Shown here: in pieces, positions 9,613 through 18,342 of the stretch
Numbering within the stretch: the first letter of the stretch is position 1
How the letters are laid out: each line of letters begins with the position of its first letter
Assembly: GCA_001603035.1 (NCBI GenBank)
Contig: LVAS01000059.1
Coordinates: 62,001-126,000, forward strand
Reading direction: 5' to 3'
Origin: Clostridiales bacterium Firm_13
Lineage (GTDB): Bacteria; Bacillota; Clostridia; Saccharofermentanales; Saccharofermentanaceae
Length of the DNA stretch: 64,000 bases
Program-made: the position numbers and the translations under genes
Notes under the pieces: model-generated
What the model saw: only the letters and a program-made list of their open reading frames with translations
Databases searched by the model: none
Told to the model about the DNA's origin: nothing

Positions 9613-9661
9613 TTGTCACAAAGGCATTTGCATTGCTTATAAGAACAAACATCGATAAAAT
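9613..9661 (+). promoter_or_regulatory. Candidate promoter of the ATP-grasp operon
   Basis: Two overlapping readings exist. One is TTGTCA (9613) with a 19-nt spacer to TATAAG. The other is TTGCTT (9633) with a 17-nt spacer to TAAAAT (9656-9661). Both are imperfect; the region is the divergent gap with the MFS gene. Confidence 0.4.
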
Positions 9662-9693
9662 GATTGGTATCAACCAGAAAGGCTTATTCGCAC

Positions 9694-10770
9694 ATGTTGA
9701 ATGTACTGCTAACTGATGCGGCGTTTACGGGGCTAATCCGAACTTTGCGGGATGCATATGGGGCGAATGTCCGTATTATTGGGTTGTCAGGAGATCCATA
9801 TACCGCGCATCAGGAATTGCTTGACGAATTTCTTGTCGTTAAGTACTCGCGCGATCTTGATTATGTCGATAGAATCATTCAAATTGCCAATGAATTCTCC
9901 GTCGATGTGATGATTCCGATCATCACAGACGAGTTGGAGCTTCTCGCCGAGAAGAGAACATATATCGAACAATCGACGAACGCGAAAGTCTTGATCGCCT
10001 CTTTTAATTCGATTCGCATCGCCAACGATAAGGGACTTCTCTATGATGCGTTGTCGCACTCGATTGACCCGATCATTCGAGACGTTGTCCCCCCCTTTCG
10101 AATCGCCAAAACAAAAGCCGACTTGTTCTATGCTATCCGAGAATTAAAGGCATCCGGACGCGGGGTCTGTATGAAGCGTTGTCGCGGAGAGGATGCCTCC
10201 GGATTCTATCGGATTGTCGATTTTATCCCGGCTGCCGACTTTTTTGACGAGAAGGATCGCAGAAGCCTTACAACGGATGATTTGGAGAATAAACTCCGCT
10301 CAATCGGAGAAGACGAGGCGATTCCCGAATACCTTGTCTCGGAATATCTTCCCGGCGCCGAGTGGGATTGCGACGTTCTTTGCCGCGACGGGGAACTTCT
10401 CTGTGTGACAACCCGTTTGAATCTGCAAATGTTCGGAGGGCTCACATCTGTCCTTCGCGTCGAATCGAATCCGACACTCGAGGCGCACTGCGGAAGGATT
10501 GTAAAGGAGCTAAAGCTCTCCTATGCCGCCTGCATCAGTTTTCGCGAGGATATATCCGGTGTTTATAAACTGCTAGAGATTAATCCGCGTATGATGGGGA
10601 ATATTCTTGTGTCCTCTTGGGCCGGCAATAATTACGCGAAGATGTGCGTAGATCTTCTGAATGGGCATCCGATCTCTGCGACGGTGCCGAAATCAGGGAT
10701 TGTCAGTTCTCTTTATTATGATCAGATGCGGCTTGACCGCAAAATCCCGACGGAAGAAGGAACCAAATGA
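9694..10770 (+). CDS. ATP-grasp domain ligase (CarB-like, short form)
   Basis: The ATG at 9694 (MLNVLLTDAAFTG) is chosen over the track's TTG because an AAAGG site precedes it and it gives the family's beta-strand start. The N-terminal pre-ATP-grasp fold is like that of carbamoyl-phosphate synthetase large-subunit relatives. The ATP-grasp half has a lid region and the metal-binding blocks VSEYLPGAEWDCDVL and KLLEINPRMMGN, where Glu and Asn would bind magnesium. Such enzymes join a carboxylate to an amine through an acyl-phosphate. No substrate domain betrays the specificity. It overlaps the DUF2156 gene by ATGA, so the two products probably act together. ATP-grasp assignment is firm; function unknown. 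Confidence 0.8.
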   Translation: MLNVLLTDAAFTGLIRTLRDAYGANVRIIGLSGDPYTAHQELLDEFLVVKYSRDLDYVDRIIQIANEFSVDVMIPIITDELELLAEKRTYIEQSTNAKVLIASFNSIRIANDKGLLYDALSHSIDPIIRDVVPPFRIAKTKADLFYAIRELKASGRGVCMKRCRGEDASGFYRIVDFIPAADFFDEKDRRSLTTDDLENKLRSIGEDEAIPEYLVSEYLPGAEWDCDVLCRDGELLCVTTRLNLQMFGGLTSVLRVESNPTLEAHCGRIVKELKLSYAACISFREDISGVYKLLEINPRMMGNILVSSWAGNNYAKMCVDLLNGHPISATVPKSGIVSSLYYDQMRLDRKIPTEEGTK

Positions 10771-11690
10771 CGAATCTGAATTTTCACAGACTGTCCGCAG
10801 CTGACCGTGACCTTTATGAAAAATATTACGCTTTATCCGGAACCGAATTGACCGATCTTACATTCTCGTGCCGTATTTCTTGGGATCCCGTCTTTCGAAC
10901 CGAGGTTGCCTTCTATTCCGACACCTGCCTGATGATTTCGGACGGAGGAGGATATACCGACCCGCACCTCCTGATGCCGCTCGGCGATTATGATTCGAAC
11001 AAATTAGATGCGATCTTGCTTTTAGTCGAGGAGGTATTCCGATCTCGCGGATGGAAACTGAAAATTATGTGTATTGACGAATCCAAGACAGATATCTTTC
11101 GATCCCTTAAACACTTCACCTGCGATCTCGCTTTTTCGGAAGATGCTTCTGACTACGTGTATGACGCCGAATCTTTACGGCTTCTCGTTGGGAACCAACT
11201 CCATAAGAAGAGAAATCATGTCAATAAGTTTGTGCGCACCTACCCGAACAGCGAATACAAATCGCTGACCGGAGCTGACAAGGAGGAATGTTTGCGCCTC
11301 GTAAGGCGTTGGTGTGAGTCAAAGGGAATTGATCCCGACGACAAGAACGAGAGCGATTATCGGATGATCGACGCACTCTTTGAAATGTATGATCAGCTCG
11401 ATTTGCGCGGCGGAATGATCCGTATTGATAATGAGGCGCGTGCTTTTTCGGTCGGACACTTGGGGAATCATAAGACGGCGTTCATTCATTTTGAAAAGGC
11501 GGACCCGGCATATGACGGAATTTATTCCGCCATCAACCAATTCGTACTGAAATCGGAATTTCCCGAAGCTTTACTGGTGAATCGCGAAGAAGATCTGGGA
11601 ATCCCCGGCCTTCGCAAAGCCAAGCAGTCTTACTTTCCGCTCTTTCTTCGAAAGAAATTCAAAACATGGCCGCAACATAAATATGAATAA
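10767..11690 (+). CDS. DUF2156 / phosphatidylglycerol lysyltransferase C-terminal-like protein
   Basis: A soluble 307-residue protein resembling the C-terminal catalytic part of MprF-type lysyl-phosphatidylglycerol synthases, a double GNAT fold. Visible blocks include HKKRNHVNKF, which precedes an acidic CoA/tRNA-side helix, and RAFSVGHLGNHKTAFIHFEKAD in the second half. The family contains aminoacyl-tRNA-dependent transferases and many uncharacterised stand-alone members. There is no membrane domain, so it is not a full MprF. It is coupled to the ATP-grasp gene by a 4-nt overlap. A joint role in making an aminoacylated or peptide-like small molecule is inference from the pairing. Confidence 0.72.
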   Translation: MTNLNFHRLSAADRDLYEKYYALSGTELTDLTFSCRISWDPVFRTEVAFYSDTCLMISDGGGYTDPHLLMPLGDYDSNKLDAILLLVEEVFRSRGWKLKIMCIDESKTDIFRSLKHFTCDLAFSEDASDYVYDAESLRLLVGNQLHKKRNHVNKFVRTYPNSEYKSLTGADKEECLRLVRRWCESKGIDPDDKNESDYRMIDALFEMYDQLDLRGGMIRIDNEARAFSVGHLGNHKTAFIHFEKADPAYDGIYSAINQFVLKSEFPEALLVNREEDLGIPGLRKAKQSYFPLFLRKKFKTWPQHKYE

Positions 11691-11801
11691 ACATGACTGT
11701 TTCTTCATTTTCCTCTGCGATTTATCACATTTATGAGAAATCTTGACAGAAATCGTATATAATAATTCCCGAAACGTAAAATTGACCGGAGGGATATCAC
11801 T

Positions 11802-12491
11802 ATGGCTTCAGCACCGCACATTCTTATTTGTGATGACGATCCCGTTGTTCATGAGTCTTTGGGTATCTATCTGGAGAACGAACACTTTACGTATTCCAGT
11901 GCCTTTGACGGGAAAGACGGACTGGCACACGTAATCGCCGACAAACCGGATCTGATTATCCTCGATCTCATGATGCCGGAAAAGACCGGAATCGAAGTTT
12001 GCCGCGAGATTCGCAAGACACTTTCAACGCCCATAATTATCCTTACCGCTAAAGGAGAAGAGATCGATCGAGTTCTCGGTCTCGAACTCGGAGCGGACGA
12101 CTATATTGTTAAGCCATTCTCCCCGCGTGAGGTTATCGCCCGTATCAAGGCGGTTCTTCGCCGTATCGCGGAGCCGCAGGAGACTGGTTCCCTTCTGCGT
12201 TTCGACGGTCTTGAGATCAACCTCGATAATTATCAGGTTAAGGTCAATAACGAACTTGTCGCATGCACACCGAAGGAAGTGGAGATTCTTCACCTGCTCG
12301 CTTCTCATTTAGGACAGGTTATGGATCGCGAGCAGATTCTGTCGCTTGTCTGGGGATATGATTATTTTGGCGATACCCGTACCGTTGATACCCACATTAA
12401 GAGGATCCGCCAAAAGATCTGCTACGAAGGTGCGCCGTGGTCTCTCATTACGGTTTACGGTGTCGGATATAAATTTGAGGTCTCCGCCTGA
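11802..12491 (+). CDS. OmpR/PhoB-family response regulator
   Basis: A 229-residue two-domain regulator. The receiver has the acidic pair DDD at residues 11-13, the phosphoacceptor D55 in LIILDLMMP and the conserved Lys in DYIVKPFSP near 105. The C-terminal winged-helix DNA-binding domain shows TPKEVEILHLLASH and the recognition region DTHIKRIRQKI. It is followed directly by its cognate kinase (TGATG overlap at 12491). The pair resembles PhoP/PhoR- and ResD/ResE-type systems, but the stimulus and regulon cannot be read from the window. The upstream gap carries TATAAT without a well-spaced -35 box. Confidence 0.93.
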   Translation: MASAPHILICDDDPVVHESLGIYLENEHFTYSSAFDGKDGLAHVIADKPDLIILDLMMPEKTGIEVCREIRKTLSTPIIILTAKGEEIDRVLGLELGADDYIVKPFSPREVIARIKAVLRRIAEPQETGSLLRFDGLEINLDNYQVKVNNELVACTPKEVEILHLLASHLGQVMDREQILSLVWGYDYFGDTRTVDTHIKRIRQKICYEGAPWSLITVYGVGYKFEVSA

Positions 12492-14293
12492 TGTTTCGCA
12501 GTCCCCTTCTTCGTCGTATCGTATGCCTGATGATTCTTTCTCTCGCTGTCTCGGCGGCGCTTGCGAGCGTGCTCTTTTTTTTGGCGTCCTCTCAGACTCT
12601 TGAGGTGAATGAACAGAACACACTTCTCGAACGTGCGTATTCGATTGCCGACAACTACACAGAGCGAGATGTCGCCTTTTCCGATTATCCTTGGAAGGAA
12701 TTATCGACCGAAATTGATTTCGTCGGTTCCAACGTGTTTCTTTTTGATGCGGACGGGAAAGAGATTACTGCGTCTGCCTCTGACTCGGATGTGAGGCAGA
12801 AAGCGATTCAATATACGGAGACGTATTTGCAGGCGAATTTGCTTCCGACGCTGAGCGGAAAGACTTTTGATACCGCGATTCTTACGAAGAAAGATCTCCC
12901 CGGAAAGCTTCTGATCGTGCAAGTGCCGCTGCTCTCTTCCCAAGGGGAGATTCAGGGTTATCTTGCGCTTTCGTCTACACTCGACGCAATTTCCGCCATT
13001 CAGAAAGGCCTGATCGAAGTCCTCGCAATCTCAATATTTGTCGCTTCCTCTGCCATGCTAATCCCGATTTATTTCGCCGTTTCTCGTTTGGTAAAGCCGT
13101 TACAGGCGGTCAATTCGGCCGCGCGGAGTTTTGCCAAAGGCGACTTCTCTGTTCGCGCAAATACGCGTTCCAAAACAGAAGCCGGCGAACTGGCATTGTC
13201 ATTTAATGAACTCGCGGACCAGCTCTCCGTTTCTATTTCCGAATTGACGGTGGAACGCAATCGGTTGAAGGAGATCTTTGATGTCATATCCGAAGGTATC
13301 GTAAGCGTTGATCTTGATTTGAAGCCGGTGTATTCCAACCCGGCGATCCATACACTCTTTGAAGGTGCCAAGAAGAAGAATTTCTTCGCACAAAGGTTAC
13401 AACTCATCCCTTTCGATGAGGTGTGGGATGATTTTCGCAAGTGTATCCAGGAAGGTGTCACATTAGAAAGGACACTCGACGCACGCGACAGCGCCTATTC
13501 TTCTACGATTGTTCCGACTTTCGACAATGCGGGCAAAGTCGCAGGCGCGACGGGCTTTTTCCGCGACATCTCCGAATCGGAGCGCTTGGAACAGACGCGC
13601 CGCGACTATGTTGCGAATGTCTCTCACGAACTTCGCACCCCTCTCACCGCCCTGCGCGGACTCGTCGAACCGCTCGCCGACGGAATGGTCAAGAATGAGA
13701 CGGACCGGATGCGTTACTACGGAATTATTCTGCACGAAACAATGCGTTTGTCTCGCCTGATCGACGATATGCTTGAATTATCCCGCCTGCAGGCCCGGAC
13801 AATCGCCTTCAAAACATTCCCGTTCGACCTGAATATTCTGCTCACCGAATTGAAAACCAAGTTTACGCCGATCATGCGAGACGCCGACCTCACATTCGAT
13901 ATTGCGTTCAGAAGCGGCCCCTGCCCGACAGTTATGGGAAATCCGGATCGCGTCGAGCAGATTCTCGTTATCTTGATGGATAATGCCAAGAAATATACGC
14001 CCGCCGGCGGTTCGATTACAATTACGACCGAGTTAAACGAGAAACAGGATCAGGTTCTCGTCTCTGTTATCGACACCGGACAGGGAATTCACGAGTATGA
14101 TATCGATCACATTTTTGATCGATTCTATAAGGCAGATCGTGCGCGCGGCAAGAAGGGAACCGGCCTCGGACTTTCGATCGCGCGAGAGTTGCTGAGTTAT
14201 ATGGGAGAGACAATTTCGGTACAAAGCGAATACGGAGAAGGAACGACTTTCACGTTCACATTGAAGTGTGTACGCGGAACGTCTTGGTATTAA
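12491..14293 (+). CDS. Membrane sensor histidine kinase (HAMP-PAS-HisKA-HATPase)
   Basis: A 600-residue kinase: transmembrane segment at about 10-30, an extracytoplasmic sensing domain of roughly 140 residues, a second membrane helix at about 172-194, HAMP (PLQAVNSAARSFAKGD), a PAS-type domain around 255-370, then the H-box VSHELRTPL with the phosphorylated His near 379. The ATPase part has the N-box MDNAKKYTP and G-boxes DTGQGI and KGTGLGLSI. The layout matches WalK/PhoR-like envelope or phosphate sensors. It would phosphorylate the regulator encoded just upstream. The external domain has no recognisable ligand motif, so the signal is unknown. Confidence 0.92.
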   Translation: MFRSPLLRRIVCLMILSLAVSAALASVLFFLASSQTLEVNEQNTLLERAYSIADNYTERDVAFSDYPWKELSTEIDFVGSNVFLFDADGKEITASASDSDVRQKAIQYTETYLQANLLPTLSGKTFDTAILTKKDLPGKLLIVQVPLLSSQGEIQGYLALSSTLDAISAIQKGLIEVLAISIFVASSAMLIPIYFAVSRLVKPLQAVNSAARSFAKGDFSVRANTRSKTEAGELALSFNELADQLSVSISELTVERNRLKEIFDVISEGIVSVDLDLKPVYSNPAIHTLFEGAKKKNFFAQRLQLIPFDEVWDDFRKCIQEGVTLERTLDARDSAYSSTIVPTFDNAGKVAGATGFFRDISESERLEQTRRDYVANVSHELRTPLTALRGLVEPLADGMVKNETDRMRYYGIILHETMRLSRLIDDMLELSRLQARTIAFKTFPFDLNILLTELKTKFTPIMRDADLTFDIAFRSGPCPTVMGNPDRVEQILVILMDNAKKYTPAGGSITITTELNEKQDQVLVSVIDTGQGIHEYDIDHIFDRFYKADRARGKKGTGLGLSIARELLSYMGETISVQSEYGEGTTFTFTLKCVRGTSWY

Positions 14294-14296
14294 CGG

Positions 14297-15076
14297 ATGA
14301 CAGACGACGATAACGCCGCTTTGCATGTAAACGGCGTTCGAATTAATCGATACATCAGTTCGAGCGGATATTGTTCTCGCCGGGAGGCAGATACATTTGT
14401 CGCGGAAGGAATCGTCACAATTGACGGAAATCCGGCGGAACCCGGCTCCAAAGTGCTTCCGGGCCAAGTCGTCAAAGTCGGCGGGGAGCCGATTTTGCCC
14501 GATGAGAATCTGATCTATATCGCGCTGAATAAGCCTCTCGGTATCACCTGTACCACAGATCGACGCGATGAGTCGAATGTTATCGATTATCTCGGCATGG
14601 ATAAGCGGGTCTTTCCGATCGGACGTCTGGACAAGATGTCGACAGGTCTTTTACTCCTTACAAATGACGGCGCCATTGTCAATCGACTTTTGCGTGCGGA
14701 GGGCCGGCATGAGAAAGAGTATCTTGTGGAAGTAAACAAACCGCTGACAGAAGAATTCATAAGCGCCATGCAAAGCGGAGTTCCGATTCTGGACACCGTG
14801 ACACTTCCCTGCAAAGTGATTCAGGTCGGCCCTTCAACCTTCCGTATTCTTCTTACGCAAGGTCTAAATCGCCAGATTCGACGGATGTGCGAGTATCTCG
14901 GCTATTCGGTTCGTCGCCTCAAGAGAACGCGAATCCTGAATATCGATCTGGGAACGCTGCCTATGGGAGAATGGCGTCGATTGACGATGAAGGAGATTCG
15001 CGATCTGAAAGCTCTAACGGATCCGACATATTCCAAGGCGAGAAGAAGATCGTCCCGCGATACGTCTTCTTCTTAA
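14297..15076 (+). CDS. RsuA/RluB/RluF-family pseudouridine synthase
   Basis: A 259-residue enzyme with an N-terminal S4 RNA-binding domain (RINRYISSSGYCSRREAD, about 13-60) and the catalytic motif GRLDKMSTGLLLLTNDG, whose Asp lies near residue 111. NRQIRRMCEYLGY near the C-terminus is also typical. The wording GRLDKMSTG favours the RluF-like branch that modifies 23S rRNA, though a specific position is not proven. It begins 3 nt after the kinase stop, so it is co-transcribed with a two-component system, an unusual but not unknown pairing. Its last 116 nt overlap the convergent GH2 gene. Confidence 0.87.
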   Translation: MTDDDNAALHVNGVRINRYISSSGYCSRREADTFVAEGIVTIDGNPAEPGSKVLPGQVVKVGGEPILPDENLIYIALNKPLGITCTTDRRDESNVIDYLGMDKRVFPIGRLDKMSTGLLLLTNDGAIVNRLLRAEGRHEKEYLVEVNKPLTEEFISAMQSGVPILDTVTLPCKVIQVGPSTFRILLTQGLNRQIRRMCEYLGYSVRRLKRTRILNIDLGTLPMGEWRRLTMKEIRDLKALTDPTYSKARRRSSRDTSSS

Positions 15077-18000
15077 AAGGCGCACTCGTCTCTTTTCCGG
15101 TACGGTCAATTCCTCGTTGATACAAATCAAGGAACAATTCAAAGCTGTCCTTCCCTTTTAGTTCTTCCGGATGTTGCCGCGAATCGATCTCTTCCGGCGA
15201 AAATGCCGTTCCCGTAAAGGAAAACGGATTGTTGTCCTCCGCTGTAATGCGTAGTCCTGTCTTCCCGTCCGCAGACAGGATTAGAACCCGCGTATCACAA
15301 TGCGCACCGGTCTCTTGCGGTCGAGCGTACATGTGAAAAAGGTCTCTCACATCCTCTTCATAGCGCCCGATACGGACGGATTCCCGACGATCCGGATAGG
15401 ACTCTCCCGGTCCTCTTCCATACCAGATCAGCCGACGGAACTCCCATGGAATTCGAACTCGAAATCCGTATCGCGGCATCTCGTATTTGGGTGTGCAAGC
15501 GAGCGTGATCGCGACGGTTCCTCCGGGTGTCAATCGATACTGGACGAGGACTTCGCCAATAAATGCGGCACTGCGATAATGCGAAATAAGAACAAAGTCC
15601 TCCCCGTCCATTTCATAATGGAATCGGTGAAATTGAAGATCGCGCTGTATCGTCCTCCAATCCGTCTCGCGGGAAAAGATCGTCGCCGCGAGGACGTAGG
15701 ACTGGTCTGTACGGTCAGTATTGGTTGCGGCGCGATAGAAACTCGGGCTAAGCGTGCCGGAGAGAAACTGGAGACTTCCGACAGAGATTCCCGACAATCC
15801 ACCTGTGCGCCGCGAAAAAAGGGTGCGCACGAGACGGTCTGAAGCAAAGATTCGGGACGGATTTGTCGCGACGGATATCTCATGGCCGGAAGTGACCTCG
15901 TCCGCCACAAACGGAGATAATTCACTCTCTTTTGGGGGTAGAGGGGTATTGGGAAGAACGGTGTCCGCGACAAATAGAACCTGTTGATAAAACGCAAGTT
16001 CAAATCCCTTTTCTGCCCAGGGCAAGGGAGCCGACGTGGTCACTCCGATATCGAGAATCACCTCTTGGCAAATTTCCGGAGGCATCTTTGCAATCTCTTC
16101 GCGCAATTGCATAAGCGTAAACGGCAACACGATTCTGCGATGACCGAGAGGCGGGATCGGCGGAACCTCGCCTTGTCCCTTCCGGATCGGTCGTCCCCCG
16201 AAAAGTATTCTCCATGTCAGATCAAGCGCCGGCGTAGCCGCCAGAGAATGCATATTCGACATGGTTATATCTGCGGGATTCTCTTCCGGCGAAATAAAGT
16301 GAATCGTCTCACATTGCTTCTTAATATCCGCATACACCGGGTGGGGATTGCGGTCCGCCGAGCAGATTCCTTGCGCGATCGGAATATCCGTCTTTTCATG
16401 AAAGGTCTCCATATCTCCCTTATGTACGTATCGGTAAGGAGAAAGGTCATCCGGGCGAGCAGAACGTCCGTTGATCCCGGCAAAAATGGATACACCTTCG
16501 CCAAACTTCTTTTGAAGGTTCTCTTTGTCCAAGCAGATATCCGTCCACTCTCCGAACAGGATCCCCGAATCGCCGGGGAACGGCGCAATATCGGAGACCG
16601 CTTTATGGCGTGAAGAAGCCATGTAGAACGGTCGTCCCGGGTCCTCCGAAAGGAGTTTCTGTTTCAATGCAAAACAGCGATTCTCATCTTCTTCTTTGCC
16701 TGCAAGCGACCATGCAACAATCGCGGGATGGTGTCCGAGCGAAAAGAGCATATCCTCCATCGATTCCGGATCCGCCTGCGAAATCACAAGAATTCCATAC
16801 TCGTCACAAAGATCATAAAAATTAGGGTCAGCCGGATAATATGCGCAAATCACGGTATTCAATCCGGCTTGCTTCATAAGTTCGATATCCCGTCGCATCC
16901 GATCCCTTCCTACGGAAAGCCCCTTTTCGGGATCAAACCCGAAATATCGCACCGCCTTAAGCGGAACCGGAATACCGTTTAGATAGAGTCTGCCGGAATT
17001 CGCTTCCACCCGCCTTATTCCGAATCGGATCTTCTTTGCCGCGATAACCCGATCCAAATGATGGGTAAGCGTTAGGAGCAAATCGTAACGGGTCGGCTCG
17101 GCAAAAGTCCACAATGACACTCGCTCAAGCGGAATCGTCAGATCCACCGTTTGTTCGGAATTTGCCGGAAGGACAACTTCGGAAGCGGTCGTTTGACGGA
17201 ATATCTCCGGAAGATGATACGGGTCATACTCTTCGGGCACCGAAAATATCGACGGGGTCAATTCAACCGGTATCGAGAGGTCCGTATGATTTCGAAGCGC
17301 CACGCGCACTCGTAAGAAAGCCGTTACCTTATTACCGGTGTCCGCATGCATCGGAGTGTTATTCGGCTGATCGACCTCTTCTCGGATTGTGGTCTGTATG
17401 GCGACATGGCGAATCTCGACCAGGGATTCCGCCACGATCTCAGGCATACGAAAGATTCCGCTCATGCCAAAGAATCCGCCGCTCTTCTTCAGTCTGCCGT
17501 GAGAATCATGGTTCTGACGATAAACGAGAAGCGTTATACACACGTTTGTTCCGGAGATCCATGGCGTTAAAAGGATTCTTTTCGATGTGACAAAGGCAGA
17601 CGATTCAACGACAAATTCTCCGTCAATATACAGCTCAAAGCGACCGCAGATACCGGCACAGTTAAAATAGACTGCCCGATCCGAATACGTATCCGGCAGG
17701 GATACCACGCTTCGAAATACACCGACATCATCCTCTGTCTCCGATCCGGACAATGACGAGAAGAAACTTCGGATCTGCTCCGACGCCTTCTTGTCATTCT
17801 TTCTTTCCGTATCGTAACTCAAATCCTCGGCAAGGCCATATCCTTCTTGTTGCCATACAGTCGGAACTTCCATGACGGGCCAGGTGCGGTCGTCAAAGAG
17901 AACGGACGAGAAATCCGCAGGAACCAGATCTCGATTCTCGGCATGAAAGAAACGCCATTTTGAAATCGGCAAATGCCATTTATTCTCCGCCCTGCCAAAC

Positions 18001-18080
18001 AAAGGAAGTGTTTTGCCGGGAAAGATCTCTGTAGTACTGTCATATGGATAAAAAGAATCCACGCCGGACTCGGGTCTCAT
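14961..18080 (-). CDS. Glycoside hydrolase family 2 (LacZ-like) homologue with altered active site
   Basis: About 1,039 residues; the ATG at 18080 has GGAGA seven nt upstream, whereas the track starts at a TTG. The LacZ architecture is clear: a jelly-roll with FFGMSGIFR, two Ig-like domains, a TIM barrel (RRDIELMKQAGLNTV, FYDLCDEYGILV) and a small-chain domain (RAATNTDRTDQ, WYGRGPGESYPDR, ARPQETGAHCD). The barrel signatures are broken: the LacZ-like WSLGNES is WSLAGKEE here at equal length, so the acid/base Glu aligns with Lys and the preceding Asn with Gly. RCSHYP is ICAYYP, and the nucleophile block is only weakly recognisable around ILFGEWTD. It may be inactive or act on another substrate. 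It has no signal peptide. Confidence 0.82.
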   Translation of the reverse strand: MRPESGVDSFYPYDSTTEIFPGKTLPLFGRAENKWHLPISKWRFFHAENRDLVPADFSSVLFDDRTWPVMEVPTVWQQEGYGLAEDLSYDTERKNDKKASEQIRSFFSSLSGSETEDDVGVFRSVVSLPDTYSDRAVYFNCAGICGRFELYIDGEFVVESSAFVTSKRILLTPWISGTNVCITLLVYRQNHDSHGRLKKSGGFFGMSGIFRMPEIVAESLVEIRHVAIQTTIREEVDQPNNTPMHADTGNKVTAFLRVRVALRNHTDLSIPVELTPSIFSVPEEYDPYHLPEIFRQTTASEVVLPANSEQTVDLTIPLERVSLWTFAEPTRYDLLLTLTHHLDRVIAAKKIRFGIRRVEANSGRLYLNGIPVPLKAVRYFGFDPEKGLSVGRDRMRRDIELMKQAGLNTVICAYYPADPNFYDLCDEYGILVISQADPESMEDMLFSLGHHPAIVAWSLAGKEEDENRCFALKQKLLSEDPGRPFYMASSRHKAVSDIAPFPGDSGILFGEWTDICLDKENLQKKFGEGVSIFAGINGRSARPDDLSPYRYVHKGDMETFHEKTDIPIAQGICSADRNPHPVYADIKKQCETIHFISPEENPADITMSNMHSLAATPALDLTWRILFGGRPIRKGQGEVPPIPPLGHRRIVLPFTLMQLREEIAKMPPEICQEVILDIGVTTSAPLPWAEKGFELAFYQQVLFVADTVLPNTPLPPKESELSPFVADEVTSGHEISVATNPSRIFASDRLVRTLFSRRTGGLSGISVGSLQFLSGTLSPSFYRAATNTDRTDQSYVLAATIFSRETDWRTIQRDLQFHRFHYEMDGEDFVLISHYRSAAFIGEVLVQYRLTPGGTVAITLACTPKYEMPRYGFRVRIPWEFRRLIWYGRGPGESYPDRRESVRIGRYEEDVRDLFHMYARPQETGAHCDTRVLILSADGKTGLRITAEDNNPFSFTGTAFSPEEIDSRQHPEELKGKDSFELFLDLYQRGIDRTGKETSAPFKKKTYRGTIFFSPWNMSDPLELSDRESPSSSIDAILP

Positions 18081-18248
18081 ACACAATTCTCCATGTCATG
18101 CTCGTGATCGCTCGACGAAAGGGTCGAACATATATATATTAACACCCGTACAACAAAAGCAGATATCAATCCTGTTTCATTTCGACGATGGGGCACGAAA
18201 ATATCACATATCCGACTCGATAGGAACGGTTCTGCGAAGAAATGCGAC

Positions 18249-18302
18249 AAAAAAACCGGGTCATCTCATCCGGCATAGCCATTTGCCGGATGAGACAACC
18301 CG
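18249..18302 (-). terminator. Strong terminator after hppA
   Basis: Minus strand: CTCATCCGGCA and TGCCGGATGAG pair around an 8-nt loop, extended by the flanking GGGT/ACCC bases, then a run of seven T. It follows the pyrophosphatase stop by 40 nt and separates it from the GH2 gene. Confidence 0.85.
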
Positions 18303-18342
18303 ATTCTGCGTCAACCCTTCAGGTCAATCTGGAAGGTAACCT

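Noticed and set aside
11743-11763. TTGACA and TATAAT before the response regulator
   Set aside because: Both hexamers are perfect, but only 9 nt apart, too close to act as one promoter; the TATAAT may work with an unseen -35 or an activator.
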